Of a DNA stretch of 64,000 nt, positions 8,449 to 17,877 are shown one piece after another (position 1 is the first letter of the stretch; the number at the start of each line of letters is the position of its first letter). Location: positions 1 through 64,000 of the forward strand of contig NZ_JAFMPQ010000002.1 of assembly GCF_020667845.1 (NCBI RefSeq), given 5' to 3'. The DNA comes from Cognatishimia sp. F0-27 (GTDB lineage: Bacteria; Pseudomonadota; Alphaproteobacteria; Rhodobacterales; Rhodobacteraceae). The position numbers and the translations under genes are program-made. The notes beneath the pieces were generated by a model. The model did not search any database and was not told the origin of the DNA. It was given only the letters and a program-made list of their open reading frames with translations.

Positions 8449-8482
8449 AAGGTATCGCGGCTGGCAAGCGCCGCGATACCTT
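8449..8482 (-). terminator. leuB terminator-like hairpin with an extra repeat
   Basis: Thirteen-base arms (8449-8461 and 8470-8482, core AGGTATCGCGGC) form a perfect hairpin with an 8-nt loop. Read on the minus strand it follows leuB and is trailed by TTGCTTTT, like an intrinsic terminator. A third copy of the arm core (GCGATACC at 8434-8441) lies just beyond and could compete for the same arm. Confidence 0.6.
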
Positions 8483-8563
8483 TGTGTCCGATAGGGCGCC
8501 GCGTTTCCAGACGCGCGGCGCTTTCTCGCGCAGCACACGGACGTGCCGCACGCAGGACCTGTC

Positions 8564-9667
8564 TCAGAGCGATGCGTTCAGCGCGTCCACGATCGCGTCA
8601 CCCATCTGGCTGGTGGACACCGGTTCGGCGCCTTCTTCGCCAAGCAAGTCGGCGGTGCGCAAGCCCTGCGCGAGGACGGTTTCCACGGCGCCTTCGAGGC
8701 GATCGGCTTCCGCGCCTTCGTCGAAGCTGTAGCGGAGCGCCATTGCAAAGCTGAGGATACAGGCAATCGGGTTTGCCTTTCCCTGTCCGGCGATATCCGG
8801 CGCAGAGCCGTGTACCGGCTCGTAGAGCGCTTTCGGGCGGCCATTCTCCATCGGCGCGCCAAGAGAGGCGGACGGCAGCATCCCGAGCGAACCGGTCAGC
8901 ATCGCCGCGGCATCGGAAAGCAGATCGCCAAAGAGGTTGTCGGTGACGATCACGTCAAACTGCTTGGGCCAGCGGCAGAGCTGCATCGCACCCGCATCCG
9001 CATACATGTGACTGAGCGCGACATCGGGATAGTCCTTGCCCACCTCGGTCACGACCTCGCGCCAGAGGATGCCCGATTCCATCACATTGGCCTTTTCCAT
9101 GGAGCACAGTTTCCCGCCGCGCTTGCGGGCGAGTTCGAAAGCCGCGCGTGCGACCCGGTCGATCTCGCTCTCCGTGTAGCGCTGGGTGTTGATGCCCACA
9201 CGCTCGTTGCCCTCTTCGATGATGCCCCGCGGCTCGCCGAAATAGATGCCGGACGTGAGTTCGCGCACGATCATGATGTCGAGCCCGGCCACCACATCCT
9301 TCTTGAGTGACGAGAAATCGGCCAGCGCATCAAAGCACTGCGCCGGTCGCAAATTCGCGAAAAGATCCATCTCCTTGCGAAGACGCAGCAGACCACGCTC
9401 TGGCTTCACGGAGAAGTCCAGCGCGTCGTATTTCGGGCCGCCAACCGCGCCGAGCAGAACCGCATCAACCTCTTGCGCCCTGGCCATCGTGTCGTCGTGC
9501 AACGGCGTGCCATGCGCATCATAGGCGGCGCCGCCCACGAGATCTTCGCTCACGTCAAAAGCCAGATCCCGCTTGGCGCCATACCAATCGATGATCTTGC
9601 GCACTTCGGCCATGACTTCGGGTCCGATGCCATCTCCGGGCAGAATGAGAAGCGAAGGGTTGGGCAT
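8564..9667 (-). CDS. leuB: 3-isopropylmalate dehydrogenase
   Basis: A 367-residue NAD-dependent enzyme that oxidises and decarboxylates 3-isopropylmalate to 2-oxoisocaproate, the third step of leucine synthesis. It shows the start [20 protein letters not shown], the substrate-binding run [20 protein letters not shown], a metal/NAD region ([20 protein letters not shown]) and [16 protein letters not shown]. Length is normal for the family. AAAGGA precedes the ATG. It is on the same strand as leuD and leuC but 3-5 kb away, so the leu genes are not one operon here. Confidence 0.97.
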   Translation of the reverse strand: MPNPSLLILPGDGIGPEVMAEVRKIIDWYGAKRDLAFDVSEDLVGGAAYDAHGTPLHDDTMARAQEVDAVLLGAVGGPKYDALDFSVKPERGLLRLRKEMDLFANLRPAQCFDALADFSSLKKDVVAGLDIMIVRELTSGIYFGEPRGIIEEGNERVGINTQRYTESEIDRVARAAFELARKRGGKLCSMEKANVMESGILWREVVTEVGKDYPDVALSHMYADAGAMQLCRWPKQFDVIVTDNLFGDLLSDAAAMLTGSLGMLPSASLGAPMENGRPKALYEPVHGSAPDIAGQGKANPIACILSFAMALRYSFDEGAEADRLEGAVETVLAQGLRTADLLGEEGAEPVSTSQMGDAIVDALNASL

Positions 9668-9786
9668 TGTGGCTGTCCTTTCAGGGCTGTGTTGCGTTTC
9701 CGGTAAAGAAGCCTTGGCGCGGGGTCAAGAAACCGTGCCGTCCCGGCCCTGTGTGACAGGCTCTTCTCGTCCGCTACAATGCTTGT

Positions 9787-10764
9787 TCAAGGCCGCCCGA
9801 GGTCGACCCAGACCAGCTGATGCACACCGGCGCCCGGCTCAGGCGGCAGAACTCCGGCCGCCGTGACGCGCAACCGCGCATCGGGAAGCACGTAGTTGAT
9901 GCGCATTGGCCCGGCCCGTTCGAACTCCGCCGTGGCAATCCCGCTCAGCGGATCCTGCAGGCGCGCGTCATTGAGCACTGCCGTGATCTCTCCGCGCCGT
10001 CCTTCGCCCCGGCTGGGGTCGGGATCGATATTCAGCTTGCCGATCAGGATGACGGGATGCGGCGGCACATCGCCAAAGGCGCCATCGCGCCATAAGCGCC
10101 AGATCTTCAGCTCATCTGCGTTGCGCCGTCCGTTGCGATCATCGGGACCGTCGAACACCGGGGGTGTCGCCGCCATGGTCAGCAAGGTCAGGGGCTCGTC
10201 GCCCCAGGCGATATCGACCGCCCAATGCGCGCCGTGAGACAGAAGTTGCAGGGCATGCGCAGGATCATCTGCGGCGATTGCCGTGCCGGGCAAATCCTTC
10301 CAGAGCATGTCGGCGTAGTCGGCACGCAGGGTGATCGGGTGACGCGACAGAATGGCCATGCCGCCCTGACCGGAAAACCAGCCATAGCCTTGCGCATCCC
10401 GTGGACCGCCAAGCAGGCCGTCCCCGTCGATATCCACGCCGGTGGGCATGCCCGTATTGGGCCGCAGGGCGAAAAGATGCTCAAACGGATTGGCGAGCCG
10501 GGCCTGAAGAGCCTTGAGTGCGACAAGACCCGCATCATAATCCACATCCGTCAGAAGCAGCACATCCGCCCGGGCGGCATCCAGCGTTGCAATGCCGGGA
10601 ACAGGATCATCCCTGAGCAGGTCGCGCAGCAGCAAGCCGGGACCCTTGCGGCTGAAATCGCCATTCCACGTGGCGATGCGGAGCGTTTCCGCGGATACGG
10701 TCTGGGTCATGGCGCAGCAAAGCGCCAGCGCCGTCAGGAGTAGAGACGGGCGCGCGCGGGTCAC
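9787..10764 (-). CDS. secreted endonuclease/exonuclease/phosphatase-family protein
   Basis: A 325-residue protein with a signal peptide (LLLTALALCCAMTQTVSA, about residues 7-24) and an EEP-fold body: LRIATWNGDFS at the start, ADVLLLTDVD, MAILSRHPI, ILIGKLNIDPDPSRG and a C-terminal RINYVLPDARL. EEP proteins are metal-dependent phosphodiesterases or nucleases. In the usual GDFN motif Gly-Asp has become GKLN, so the active site may be altered. GTG 10764 is chosen because it overlaps the preceding gene's stop by four bases (GTGA). It is probably periplasmic, substrate unknown. Confidence 0.75.
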   Translation of the reverse strand: MTRARPSLLLTALALCCAMTQTVSAETLRIATWNGDFSRKGPGLLLRDLLRDDPVPGIATLDAARADVLLLTDVDYDAGLVALKALQARLANPFEHLFALRPNTGMPTGVDIDGDGLLGGPRDAQGYGWFSGQGGMAILSRHPITLRADYADMLWKDLPGTAIAADDPAHALQLLSHGAHWAVDIAWGDEPLTLLTMAATPPVFDGPDDRNGRRNADELKIWRLWRDGAFGDVPPHPVILIGKLNIDPDPSRGEGRRGEITAVLNDARLQDPLSGIATAEFERAGPMRINYVLPDARLRVTAAGVLPPEPGAGVHQLVWVDLGRP

Positions 10765-11591
10765 ACAGCCTGAAGCGCGGCCTCGGCATAGGCGCGGCGT
10801 CGTTTCAGAGCGATCAGATCCGCGATGCGCATCAAGGCGACACCGCGCATGATCAGGCTTGTGGGCAAAAACGCCCATGCGGCAATCGTCCAGATCAGAG
10901 TTTGCGGGGCAAAGAAATCGAACGGGGTGCCCATCATCCCGAACAGCTTGAGCATGGCCGGGATCAGGAACGGCAGCAAGACCCCGATGCTCACGTTGAT
11001 ATGTGCGTCCCGCCGCAGCCGGGTGAGGATGTCACCACCGGCGGTCGGATCGAACAGCGGAAGATTGACCCAGAAGTTGAAAGCGCCACGCCGGATCGGC
11101 CAATTCAGGATGCGCACGACAAGAATGAACACCGTCAGCGCGACAAGGGCGATCAGGAAGGCCAGACCAGCAAGGATATGTAGAAGGTCGATTTGCGCCG
11201 CTGATACGGTCTCTGGCGCCGCCAGCACCATCAACCGGATCGGTGAAAACGGCATATCGGCGGCCGTGCCGATGGACCGGCCGATTTCGATCAAGACACC
11301 GGTCAACGGGGTGGGCGTCTCCAGCCCGCGGAGCACCAATGCCAAGGAAACGATGATGGAAAACAGCGCGCCAAAGCGGACCCGGTTGAAGGGCGCGGCC
11401 TCGCGGAATTCAATGATCGAGGGAAAGGAGCTGAAATATTCCGAGAAGGTCAGCAGCGCGCCGATCACACAGAACAGGCCCACGATCTGGATCGTGTCGC
11501 GGCTTGTTTCCGGTATCAGCATCGCCGGCATCGCAATCAGCGATGCCACGAGCAAAGACCTTGTAGCGGCTGCTACAATTCGACTGAACAC
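10761..11591 (-). CDS. conserved multi-spanning membrane protein, unknown function
   Basis: A 276-residue hydrophobic protein with about six predicted helices (near residues 10-28, 33-52, 72-90, 135-160, 198-216 and 228-250). I do not recognise a named family. The start is GTG with GAGAGG upstream. Its stop overlaps the start of the secreted EEP-family gene, so the two form a translationally coupled pair and may act together at the envelope. Confidence 0.65.
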   Translation of the reverse strand: MFSRIVAAATRSLLVASLIAMPAMLIPETSRDTIQIVGLFCVIGALLTFSEYFSSFPSIIEFREAAPFNRVRFGALFSIIVSLALVLRGLETPTPLTGVLIEIGRSIGTAADMPFSPIRLMVLAAPETVSAAQIDLLHILAGLAFLIALVALTVFILVVRILNWPIRRGAFNFWVNLPLFDPTAGGDILTRLRRDAHINVSIGVLLPFLIPAMLKLFGMMGTPFDFFAPQTLIWTIAAWAFLPTSLIMRGVALMRIADLIALKRRRAYAEAALQAV

Positions 11592-11864
11592 TGCGCTTTT
11601 GCCTCTCGGATCCGGACGGGAGCGATACGAAGCCGCGCCCTTGTTCCCAACCGATACCGACCATGGCGGCCGGACTGCCTCATTATTGCCTTAGTTCTGC
11701 CCCGATTGCCTTAATCGCACAAGAACCCGCTGCCGCTCCGCGTTGCAGAGCGCGCAAAGCTGGTGCCTCTTTGCATCATGTTGTTGTGTGTCTGGTATCC
11801 GGCAGGTGGGTGCATACAGCATCTTGCGGTGCGGGCCCGACGGCCATCGCGGGGCCTGCGCGGC

Positions 11865-12200
11865 TCAATTCCGCAAGGGGTAGCGGTCCGCTTCGGCGAA
11901 CACGTCGATGGCCTTCGTGCCGGCCTTGACCGCCACGGCGTGTTCCACGCCGCCGGGGATGTCATAGCTTTGCCCTGGCCCATAGACGGTGCGCGTGCCG
12001 TCGATGGTCAAAGCGATCTCGCCCTCGACGACGGTGCCCCATTGCGGCCCATGCGCATGGGGTGGCAGGCTCACGTCCTGAAAAAAGGTGAAGAAAACCA
12101 CCAGCCCGGCATCGGACCGGATCGCATTGGTTTTCACGACAGTGTCGTCAAAGGGCACGTCCAGCGCCGGCATGGTCTGGATGAAGTCCGGGAAGTCCAT
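11865..12200 (-). CDS. small cupin-domain protein
   Basis: A 111-residue single-domain cupin. Motif 1 residues PPHAHGPQWGTVVEGE and motif 2 residues YDIPGGVEHAVAV carry the histidines and glutamate that normally hold a metal ion, though the first motif lacks the usual HxH-x3-E spacing. ATG 12200 has GGAG 7 nt upstream; longer frames upstream run through the leuD terminator and are not credible. It lies downstream of leuD but beyond that terminator. Function is unknown. Confidence 0.75.
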   Translation of the reverse strand: MDFPDFIQTMPALDVPFDDTVVKTNAIRSDAGLVVFFTFFQDVSLPPHAHGPQWGTVVEGEIALTIDGTRTVYGPGQSYDIPGGVEHAVAVKAGTKAIDVFAEADRYPLRN

Positions 12201-12326
12201 TGCGCGCTCCTTCACTGTCGCGGATGCCTGGCGTTGGAGCGTAGACGAGGGCGCGATATCGACCAAGGGCAAATCCGGAACCGGGTGCGCGGCTTTGTGC
12301 GCCAAGCCGCCCCATGGCTCAAACGA

Positions 12327-12356
12327 AAACGCCCGCCGGAGGAATGGCGGGCGTTT
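12327..12356 (-). terminator. intrinsic terminator of leuD
   Basis: Perfect 11-base arms (12327-12337 and 12346-12356, core AACGCCCGCC) close an 8-nt loop. Read on the minus strand the hairpin lies 20 nt beyond the leuD stop codon and runs into TTTTCGTTT. It separates leuD from the small cupin gene. Confidence 0.8.
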
Positions 12357-12376
12357 ATAGTCTTTATGACAGGGGC

Positions 12377-12982
12377 TTAGACCCAGGGACGCGCCTGTGC
12401 GATCTGAGTCTCGTAGCTGTCGATGGAGCCGACCTTTTCGAGCGAGAGGCCGATATCGTCGAGACCGTTGAGCAGACAATGCTTCTTGAACGAGTCGATC
12501 TCGAACTCGAAAACCTGCCCGTCAGACGACGTCACGGTCTGGGCTTCGAGGTCGATGATCATGCGCGCGTTGGAGCCTTTCTCGGCGTCCTTGGTCAGCA
12601 CATCCACGCTTTCCTGCGGCAGAGCGATCGGCAGGATGCCGTTCTTGAAGCAGTTGTTGTAGAAAATATCGGCGAAGGACGGCGCAATCACCGCGCGGAT
12701 GCCGAAATCCTTGATCGCCCACGGCGCGTGCTCGCGGGAGGAGCCGCAGCCGAAATTGTCGCCGGCCACAAGGATTTCCGCGTCGCGATATTGCGGTTTG
12801 TTCAGAACGAAATCGGGGTTCTCGTTGCCGTCCTGATCGTAGCGCATCTCGTCAAAGAGCGAGACGCCCAGACCCGTCCGCTTGATGGTTTTCAGGTATT
12901 GTTTGGGGATGATCATATCGGTGTCGATATTCACCAGCGGCAGCGGCGCCGCGATTCCGGTGAGGGTGTCGAACTTGTCCAT
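12377..12982 (-). CDS. leuD: 3-isopropylmalate dehydratase small subunit
   Basis: A 201-residue swivel subunit that pairs with LeuC to isomerise 2- to 3-isopropylmalate. Substrate-loop region IIPKQYLKT (residues 24-32) and [14 protein letters not shown] (76-89) are canonical for isopropylmalate isomerase. ATG 12982 follows AGGAGG at ideal spacing. It is separated from leuC by an oppositely oriented gene, yet clearly forms the biosynthetic pair with it. Contrast the diverged paralog at 55.7 kb. Confidence 0.96.
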   Translation of the reverse strand: MDKFDTLTGIAAPLPLVNIDTDMIIPKQYLKTIKRTGLGVSLFDEMRYDQDGNENPDFVLNKPQYRDAEILVAGDNFGCGSSREHAPWAIKDFGIRAVIAPSFADIFYNNCFKNGILPIALPQESVDVLTKDAEKGSNARMIIDLEAQTVTSSDGQVFEFEIDSFKKHCLLNGLDDIGLSLEKVGSIDSYETQIAQARPWV

Positions 12983-13011
12983 TTTTGGCCTCCTGAGCCA
13001 GAAAATCCGGG

Positions 13012-13050
13012 ATGCACAACCTATGCACATTCCATGCACAAACCATGCGC
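13012..13050. repeat. four ATGCAC/ATGCGC direct repeats at exact 11-bp period
   Basis: ATGCAC begins at 13012, 13023 and 13034, and ATGCGC at 13045: exact 11-bp steps, about one helical turn, so all copies face the same side of the DNA. They lie 30-68 nt upstream of the leuD start, inside the 12983-13338 gap between leuD and the divergent secreted-protein gene. This is where a leuD promoter or operator array would be expected. I see no clear -10/-35 pair. Confidence 0.55.
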
Positions 13051-13338
13051 ATGGGGATGCAGCGGCTTACGCGTGCCGGATCGTCGCTTTGGGAACAGAG
13101 AATCCTTGCGGGCCGGCAGCGTGCTGCCGGGAGCCGCGAAGGTGTGAGACAGGCGCCGGAAACCGGGGACCGCATATCCGGCGCCGCAGAGAGAGTCACC
13201 GTGCCGGGCGCGCCGTGCGGGCGTCCGGAACGGAAATGTGTGGTGTGTGAAGCGCATCACAGAATCATCGGGCGCAGTCGCTCTATCACCGGGAGGCAGC
13301 CGGAATGACCGGCCGACCAAACCCAGATGGAGAACGCC

Positions 13339-13956
13339 ATGAAATCCCTGACCCTGAAAACCATCCTGACCCTTGGTGCTGTGACCATGGGCGCGAGTGC
13401 CGCGATGGCACAAGACGCGCCGACCCACTGCGCCGATTACCGCTTTATCCACGCGGGCGGAGCGTCGATTGCGGCCACTTGCCTCGGACGGGACGGGTTG
13501 GCCGAGACGATCACCGTCGCGCTGCCGGGTATCGAGAACCGGCATGGCACGCTGGTCATCGTGAACGGCCCCTCGACCTTTCAGCAAAGCTGTGCCGTGA
13601 CGGGCATCGACACGGCCCCCGAAGGCCTGACCCTGTCGGCGCTGTGCAGACATGGTCGCGACGAATTTGTCGAAACGTCGATCGTCGTCCCGGGCGTCTA
13701 CAGGCAACTCGACAGGCTGCGTCAGGAAGCCAGCGCGTCCGATGGCAGCGCGATGCGCAAGATCAGCCGGATCGACCTCACGATCGAGGACAAGACAGCG
13801 TCGCTCACCTACGGCCCGACCCGGCGCCCGGTGGCCACAAGCGCCGAACGCAAGGCCAAGCGGATCGATGCGGTGATCCTGCATCCCACGCTTGCGGCGA
13901 TGACCGGCAAGAGCGGCAGCGTTGTGCGCAGGGACCACCGCCTCGGCAAGCGCTGA
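13339..13956 (+). CDS. secreted protein with a cyanovirin-N-like (CVNH) repeat pattern
   Basis: A 205-residue exported protein: signal peptide to about residue 24 (ends SAAMA), then two related segments. Segment 2 (about 79-127: STFQQSC, then LTLSALCRHG, then VETSIVVPGV) follows the CVNH pattern of F-x2-SC, L-x-A-x-C and an I-x-N-like end; segment 1 (about 31-75: ASIAATCLGRDG, then ITVALPGIENRHGTL) matches the same layout. CVNH domains bind carbohydrates. The C-terminal 75 residues are basic and unassigned. ATG 13339 is preferred over 13327 because GGAGA lies just upstream. It sits on the opposite strand between leuD and leuC. The CVNH call is by eye. Confidence 0.55.
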   Translation: MKSLTLKTILTLGAVTMGASAAMAQDAPTHCADYRFIHAGGASIAATCLGRDGLAETITVALPGIENRHGTLVIVNGPSTFQQSCAVTGIDTAPEGLTLSALCRHGRDEFVETSIVVPGVYRQLDRLRQEASASDGSAMRKISRIDLTIEDKTASLTYGPTRRPVATSAERKAKRIDAVILHPTLAAMTGKSGSVVRRDHRLGKR

Positions 13957-14041
13957 GCGCCGTTCATGTGCGGACATGCGGCCCGCAAGCACGACACCCC
14001 CAACGGAGCGGACACACGGTGCAAGACCGCGTGTCCGGTTC

Positions 14042-14073
14042 CACGGGTCCCGGGCGCAAGGCCCGGTTCCGTG
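14042..14073. terminator. hairpin between convergent genes
   Basis: Nested arms CACGG/CCGTG and CCGGGC/GCCCGG close a 5-nt loop between the secreted-protein gene and leuC, which converge. There is no T-run on either side, so it may act as a transcript-end or stabilising hairpin for both rather than a classical intrinsic terminator. Confidence 0.45.
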
Positions 14074-14106
14074 CGTTATGCCCCGTTGCGCGCCACGCAT
14101 CACGGA

Positions 14107-15531
14107 TCAGGCGGGCTCAAGCGCTTTGTCGAGCGTGCGCACATCGGTCAGCCGACCGGTGATCGCCGCCGCCGCCGCCATCGCGGGCGACATGAGATGC
14201 GTGCGGCCCTTGTAGCCCTGACGCCCCTCGAAGTTGCGGTTCGACGTGGCGGCACAGCGCTCGCCGGGCTTGAGCTGATCGGGGTTCATGCCGAGACACA
14301 TGGAACAGCCCGCAAGGCGCCATTCGAAACCGGCTTCCTTGAAGATATCAGCCAGCCCCTCTTCCTCAGCCTGAAGCCGGACGAGACCGGAGCCGGGCAC
14401 GACCATGCCGCGCACCCCGTCCGCGATCTTGCGGCCCTTGAGGATCTCGGCTGCGGCGCGCAGGTCTTCGATCCGCCCGTTGGTGCAGGAGCCGATGAAC
14501 ACCGCGTCGATCTTGATCTCCTCCAGCGGCGTGCCGGGGGTGAGGCCCATATAGTCGAGCGAGCGCTTGGCCGCCGCGATCTTGCCGCCCTGGAAGTTCT
14601 CGGGCGCAGGCACGGTGCCGGTGATCGGCAGCACGTCCTCGGGGGAGGTGCCCCATGTGACGACGGGCACGATGTCTTCGGCGCGGATCGTGATGATCTC
14701 GTCCCAATGCGCGTCATCGTCGGAATAGAGCGTTTTCCACCACGCCAGAGCGGCGTCCCATGCGGCCCCTTTCGGAGCATGCGGGCGGCCCTTGACGTAT
14801 TCGAACGTGGTCTCGTCCGGCGCAATCAGACCGGCGCGCGCGCCGCCCTCGATGGCCATGTTGCAGACGGTCATGCGGCCTTCCATGCTCAGCGAGCGGA
14901 TCGCTTCGCCGCAATACTCGATCACGTAGCCGGTGCCGCCGGCGGTGCCGGTCTTGCCGATAACGCTGAGCGTGATGTCCTTGGCGGTGACACCTTCGGG
15001 AAGCTGGCCGGTGATCTCGACCTTCATGTTCTTGGATTTCTTCTGGATCAGCGTTTGCGTCGCCAGAACATGTTCCACTTCGGAGGTGCCGATGCCGTGG
15101 GCGAGCGAGCCAAAAGCGCCATGGGTCGCGGTATGGCTGTCGCCGCAAACGACCGTCATGCCGGGCAGGGTCCAGCCTTGCTCGGGGCCGACGATATGCA
15201 CGATGCCCTGACGGACGTCGTTCATCTCGTAGTAGTTGACCAGACCGAATTCCTTCGCGTTCTTGTCGAGTTCTTCGACCTGAATGCGGGATTGTTCGTT
15301 GTCGATGGCGTCCACGCGGTCGGCGGTGGTGGGCACGTTGTGATCCGGCACGGCAATGGTGCGCTCGGGCGAGCGGACCTTGCGCCCGGTCAGGCGCAGC
15401 CCTTCGAAGGCCTGCGGGCTGGTCACTTCATGCACGAGGTGACGGTCGATATAAAGAAGGCAGGTGCCGTCGTCGTCTTCGTGCACGACATGGGCATCCC
15501 AGATCTTGTCATAGAGCGTTTTCGGGGACAT
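14107..15531 (-). CDS. leuC: 3-isopropylmalate dehydratase large subunit
   Basis: A 474-residue aconitase-family subunit holding the [4Fe-4S] cluster. Cluster cysteines appear in [19 protein letters not shown] and in [14 protein letters not shown]; the substrate/active-site run [20 protein letters not shown] is intact. With LeuD it converts 2-isopropylmalate to 3-isopropylmalate. ATG 15531 has GAGGA upstream; earlier in-frame ATGs give a non-homologous extension. It is about 56 percent alike by eye to the second LeuC at 54.3 kb. Confidence 0.97.
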   Translation of the reverse strand: MSPKTLYDKIWDAHVVHEDDDGTCLLYIDRHLVHEVTSPQAFEGLRLTGRKVRSPERTIAVPDHNVPTTADRVDAIDNEQSRIQVEELDKNAKEFGLVNYYEMNDVRQGIVHIVGPEQGWTLPGMTVVCGDSHTATHGAFGSLAHGIGTSEVEHVLATQTLIQKKSKNMKVEITGQLPEGVTAKDITLSVIGKTGTAGGTGYVIEYCGEAIRSLSMEGRMTVCNMAIEGGARAGLIAPDETTFEYVKGRPHAPKGAAWDAALAWWKTLYSDDDAHWDEIITIRAEDIVPVVTWGTSPEDVLPITGTVPAPENFQGGKIAAAKRSLDYMGLTPGTPLEEIKIDAVFIGSCTNGRIEDLRAAAEILKGRKIADGVRGMVVPGSGLVRLQAEEEGLADIFKEAGFEWRLAGCSMCLGMNPDQLKPGERCAATSNRNFEGRQGYKGRTHLMSPAMAAAAAITGRLTDVRTLDKALEPA

Positions 15532-15864
15532 GGGTCCTCTCCGATTTGTGTCTGAATGGCAGGGTAACGTCGTTGGAACGGCATGCGCGGGGCACATGCC
15601 GGCCGGTCAGGCACGGCCGTTGCGGGCCAGCCCCTGTCTTGTTGCGCCGTGAAACCGTTCACGCAGACGTGCACGGTCGGCAAAGTCGATCAGAAGTACC
15701 ATGAATGGCTGATACAGCGCCGCGCCTTTCTGGGCAAGAGTGTGCCGCGTGCGGCCATGGCGGATCAGCGTGTCGGGGGTGCGGCAATTATGTCGTCTTG
15801 AAAATGATCTGAAACGCGCTTTCTTACGTAACTTCTATAAATTTCGTGAAATCAAGAGGCGGCC
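15532..15864. other. leuC upstream region, no gene seen
   Basis: This 333-nt gap separates leuC from the rightward genes. It holds a short palindromic hairpin (GGCATG/CATGCC, 15580-15600) about 50 nt upstream of leuC, where a leuC regulatory site could be. Near its right end TATAAA (15836-15841) could be a -10 for the small ORF that follows, but no matching -35 lies at normal spacing. No RNA gene was recognised. Confidence 0.4.
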
Positions 15865-15987
15865 ATGCGCAGCTCACTCAGCATATTGAACATCAGCCTG
15901 ATCGGCGTGCTCGTCGTGGCTGCTATCGCCGTGCAGGCACAATCGGGCGAGTTCATCGAAGCCACGACCGGAGTGTTTGTTCCCTGA
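15865..15987 (+). CDS. small single-span or secreted peptide (40 residues)
   Basis: A 40-codon frame with AGAGG six nt upstream of ATG 15865. The peptide has one hydrophobic stretch (LIGVLVVAAIAVQAQ, about residues 12-26) followed by a short polar tail, as in a small membrane protein or a cleaved secreted peptide. No family is recognised. It lies alone between leuC and the mechanosensitive channel gene. Confidence 0.45.
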   Translation: MRSSLSILNISLIGVLVVAAIAVQAQSGEFIEATTGVFVP

Positions 15988-16139
15988 GTGCCGATTGGCG
16001 CGCAGGCAGACCGTGCCGAACTTTCGTGGCACGCGGCGCGCACAGGTCCGGCCTGTGGTAGAGCAGCCCCCCGCAAAGCTTGTTTCCGCCCGGACGTGGT
16101 GCCAATCTGCTCGGACAGAGATCCGAAGCGAAGGCATTC

Positions 16140-17528
16140 ATGGACCCTGATGACAGCCCGAATGACGAGGCGATTGCCGTCGGCGAGGCGCAGGAGGCGC
16201 TGATCGAGACGGCGTCCAGCCTTGCGCTTCAGGGGCAAGCGCTGCTCGAAAGCCTGTTGCGGCCCTGGATGGCCTACCAGATCCTGATCGCCATCGGGGT
16301 GCTTGGCGTGGCGTCGATCATGGCGCGGGTGTCGCGCAACCGGCTCGACGGCTACTTGCGCTCGCGTGACGGCTGGCCGAAATGGCGGCTGCGGGTCGGG
16401 CTGATCGTGCATCGCAGGATGCGCATGATCTGGTTTGTGGCGCTGATCTGGCTGACCGTTCTGATCATGCGCGAGATCACGTGGCCGTCGCGCTCCTTCC
16501 TGCTTGCGATCTTTGCGGATCTCGCAACCGCGTGGCTCTTTATCGCCTTTGCGACGCGATTGATCGCGAATCCGCTGCTGCGGGGCATGGCGCGCTATGG
16601 CGCGTGGATCTGGGTCACCTTGTCGATCCTCGGGCTTTGGGACGAAACCCAGATCCTTCTGGACAGCGCGGCCTTTTCCATCGGCGAGATGCGGATTTCG
16701 GTGTTGCTGCTCCTCAAGGCGCTGGTGATGGTCGGCGGGCTTCTGGCGGCGGCGCGATTCCTGTCGAGCGCGGTGGCGGGGTCGATCCGGAGCAACGAAG
16801 ACATCAGCCCCTCGATGCAGGTGCTTGCCGTCAAGCTGATGCAGGTCGTGCTGTTCGGGGCGGCCTTCTTTATCGGGTTGAAGCTTGTCGGGGTCGATCT
16901 CACCGGGCTTGCGGTGCTGTCCGGGGCGATTGGCGTCGGTCTCGGTTTCGGGCTTCAGAAGGTGGTGTCGAACCTGGTGTCGGGGGTGATCATCCTGCTC
17001 GACAAATCCATCAAGCCCGGCGACGTGATCAGCATCGGAGAGACCTTCGGTTGGATCAACGCGCTGGGCGCGCGCTATGTCTCGATCACCACCCGCGATG
17101 GCAAGGAATTCCTGATTCCGAACGAGGATCTGATCACGGGGCAGGTGGTCAACTGGTCCCACTCCAACGATTTCGTGCGGCTCGATATCCATTTCGGAAC
17201 CGCCTATGGCGACGATCCGCATGTGGTGCGCCGCGTTGCCATCGAAGCGGCCAAGGGTGTGACGCGGGTGCTCACCACGCAGCCGCCGGTCTGTCACATC
17301 GTGGGCTTTGGCGACAGCTCTGTGGATTACGTGCTCCGGTTCTGGATTCGCGATCCGACACAAGGGCTTACGAACATCCGGGGCAATGTCTACCTCGCGT
17401 TGTGGGATGCCTTTCAGGAGCATGGGATTTCCATCCCCTTCCCGCAACGCGAGGTGCGGATGCTCGAAGGCTCAAGGCTCGATCTCGACCCTGCTGACGG
17501 TGCCGGCGGGGCACGAGAAAAGGGCTAA
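16140..17528 (+). CDS. MscS-family mechanosensitive ion channel
   Basis: A 462-residue inner-membrane channel that opens on membrane tension to release solutes in hypo-osmotic shock. Several hydrophobic helices precede the conserved pore-lining helix and beta domain: GAIGVGLGFGLQKVVSN (glycine/alanine-rich TM3) then LLDKSIKPGDVISIGETFGW and the RDGKEFLIPNEDLIT motif. It is longer than E. coli MscS (286), with extra N-terminal helices. ATG 16140 removes an unlikely N-terminal extension and has AAGG upstream. Confidence 0.92.
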   Translation: MDPDDSPNDEAIAVGEAQEALIETASSLALQGQALLESLLRPWMAYQILIAIGVLGVASIMARVSRNRLDGYLRSRDGWPKWRLRVGLIVHRRMRMIWFVALIWLTVLIMREITWPSRSFLLAIFADLATAWLFIAFATRLIANPLLRGMARYGAWIWVTLSILGLWDETQILLDSAAFSIGEMRISVLLLLKALVMVGGLLAAARFLSSAVAGSIRSNEDISPSMQVLAVKLMQVVLFGAAFFIGLKLVGVDLTGLAVLSGAIGVGLGFGLQKVVSNLVSGVIILLDKSIKPGDVISIGETFGWINALGARYVSITTRDGKEFLIPNEDLITGQVVNWSHSNDFVRLDIHFGTAYGDDPHVVRRVAIEAAKGVTRVLTTQPPVCHIVGFGDSSVDYVLRFWIRDPTQGLTNIRGNVYLALWDAFQEHGISIPFPQREVRMLEGSRLDLDPADGAGGAREKG

Positions 17529-17640
17529 TCCCTACGAGCCTGCACGGCGCGATAGCGGAGTTAACCGGGAAATAACCTTAAGTCCGGTATGGTTTTGCAC
17601 AGGCAACGGTTTTCACCGACGCAACAGCAGGACAAGGACC

Positions 17641-17877
17641 ATGGGAATCAGACAAGGATCATACGGCCCGGACGGGCGGTGGCATGATGCCGTCGTGGCC
17701 GGCATGCCGATCGGGGCCGGCGGCGCGCCTCTGGTCGAGGCGATCGACACGCAGGACGTGCCGGGGGCGGATTTGACCGACGCGTCGCGCCGCGCGCGGG
17801 TTTCACAGGCCGGGGCGAGCACGGGCGTGCCGCATGTAACGCGCGGCCTGGCAATGCGCGGTTCCATCTGGCGATGA
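17641..17877 (+). CDS. hypothetical 78-residue protein
   Basis: A 78-codon frame beginning ATG 17641 with AAGGA immediately upstream. The peptide (starts MGIRQGSYGPDGRWHDAVVA) has no hydrophobic segment and no family I recognise. The last bases overlap the start of the next small frame by four (ATGA). Gene status rests on ribosome site and coding-like composition only. Confidence 0.4.
   Translation: MGIRQGSYGPDGRWHDAVVAGMPIGAGGAPLVEAIDTQDVPGADLTDASRRARVSQAGASTGVPHVTRGLAMRGSIWR

Noticed and set aside
13012-13062. CRISPR array
   Set aside because: Units are 6 bp at an 11-bp period with no spacers or cas genes; a regulatory repeat fits better.
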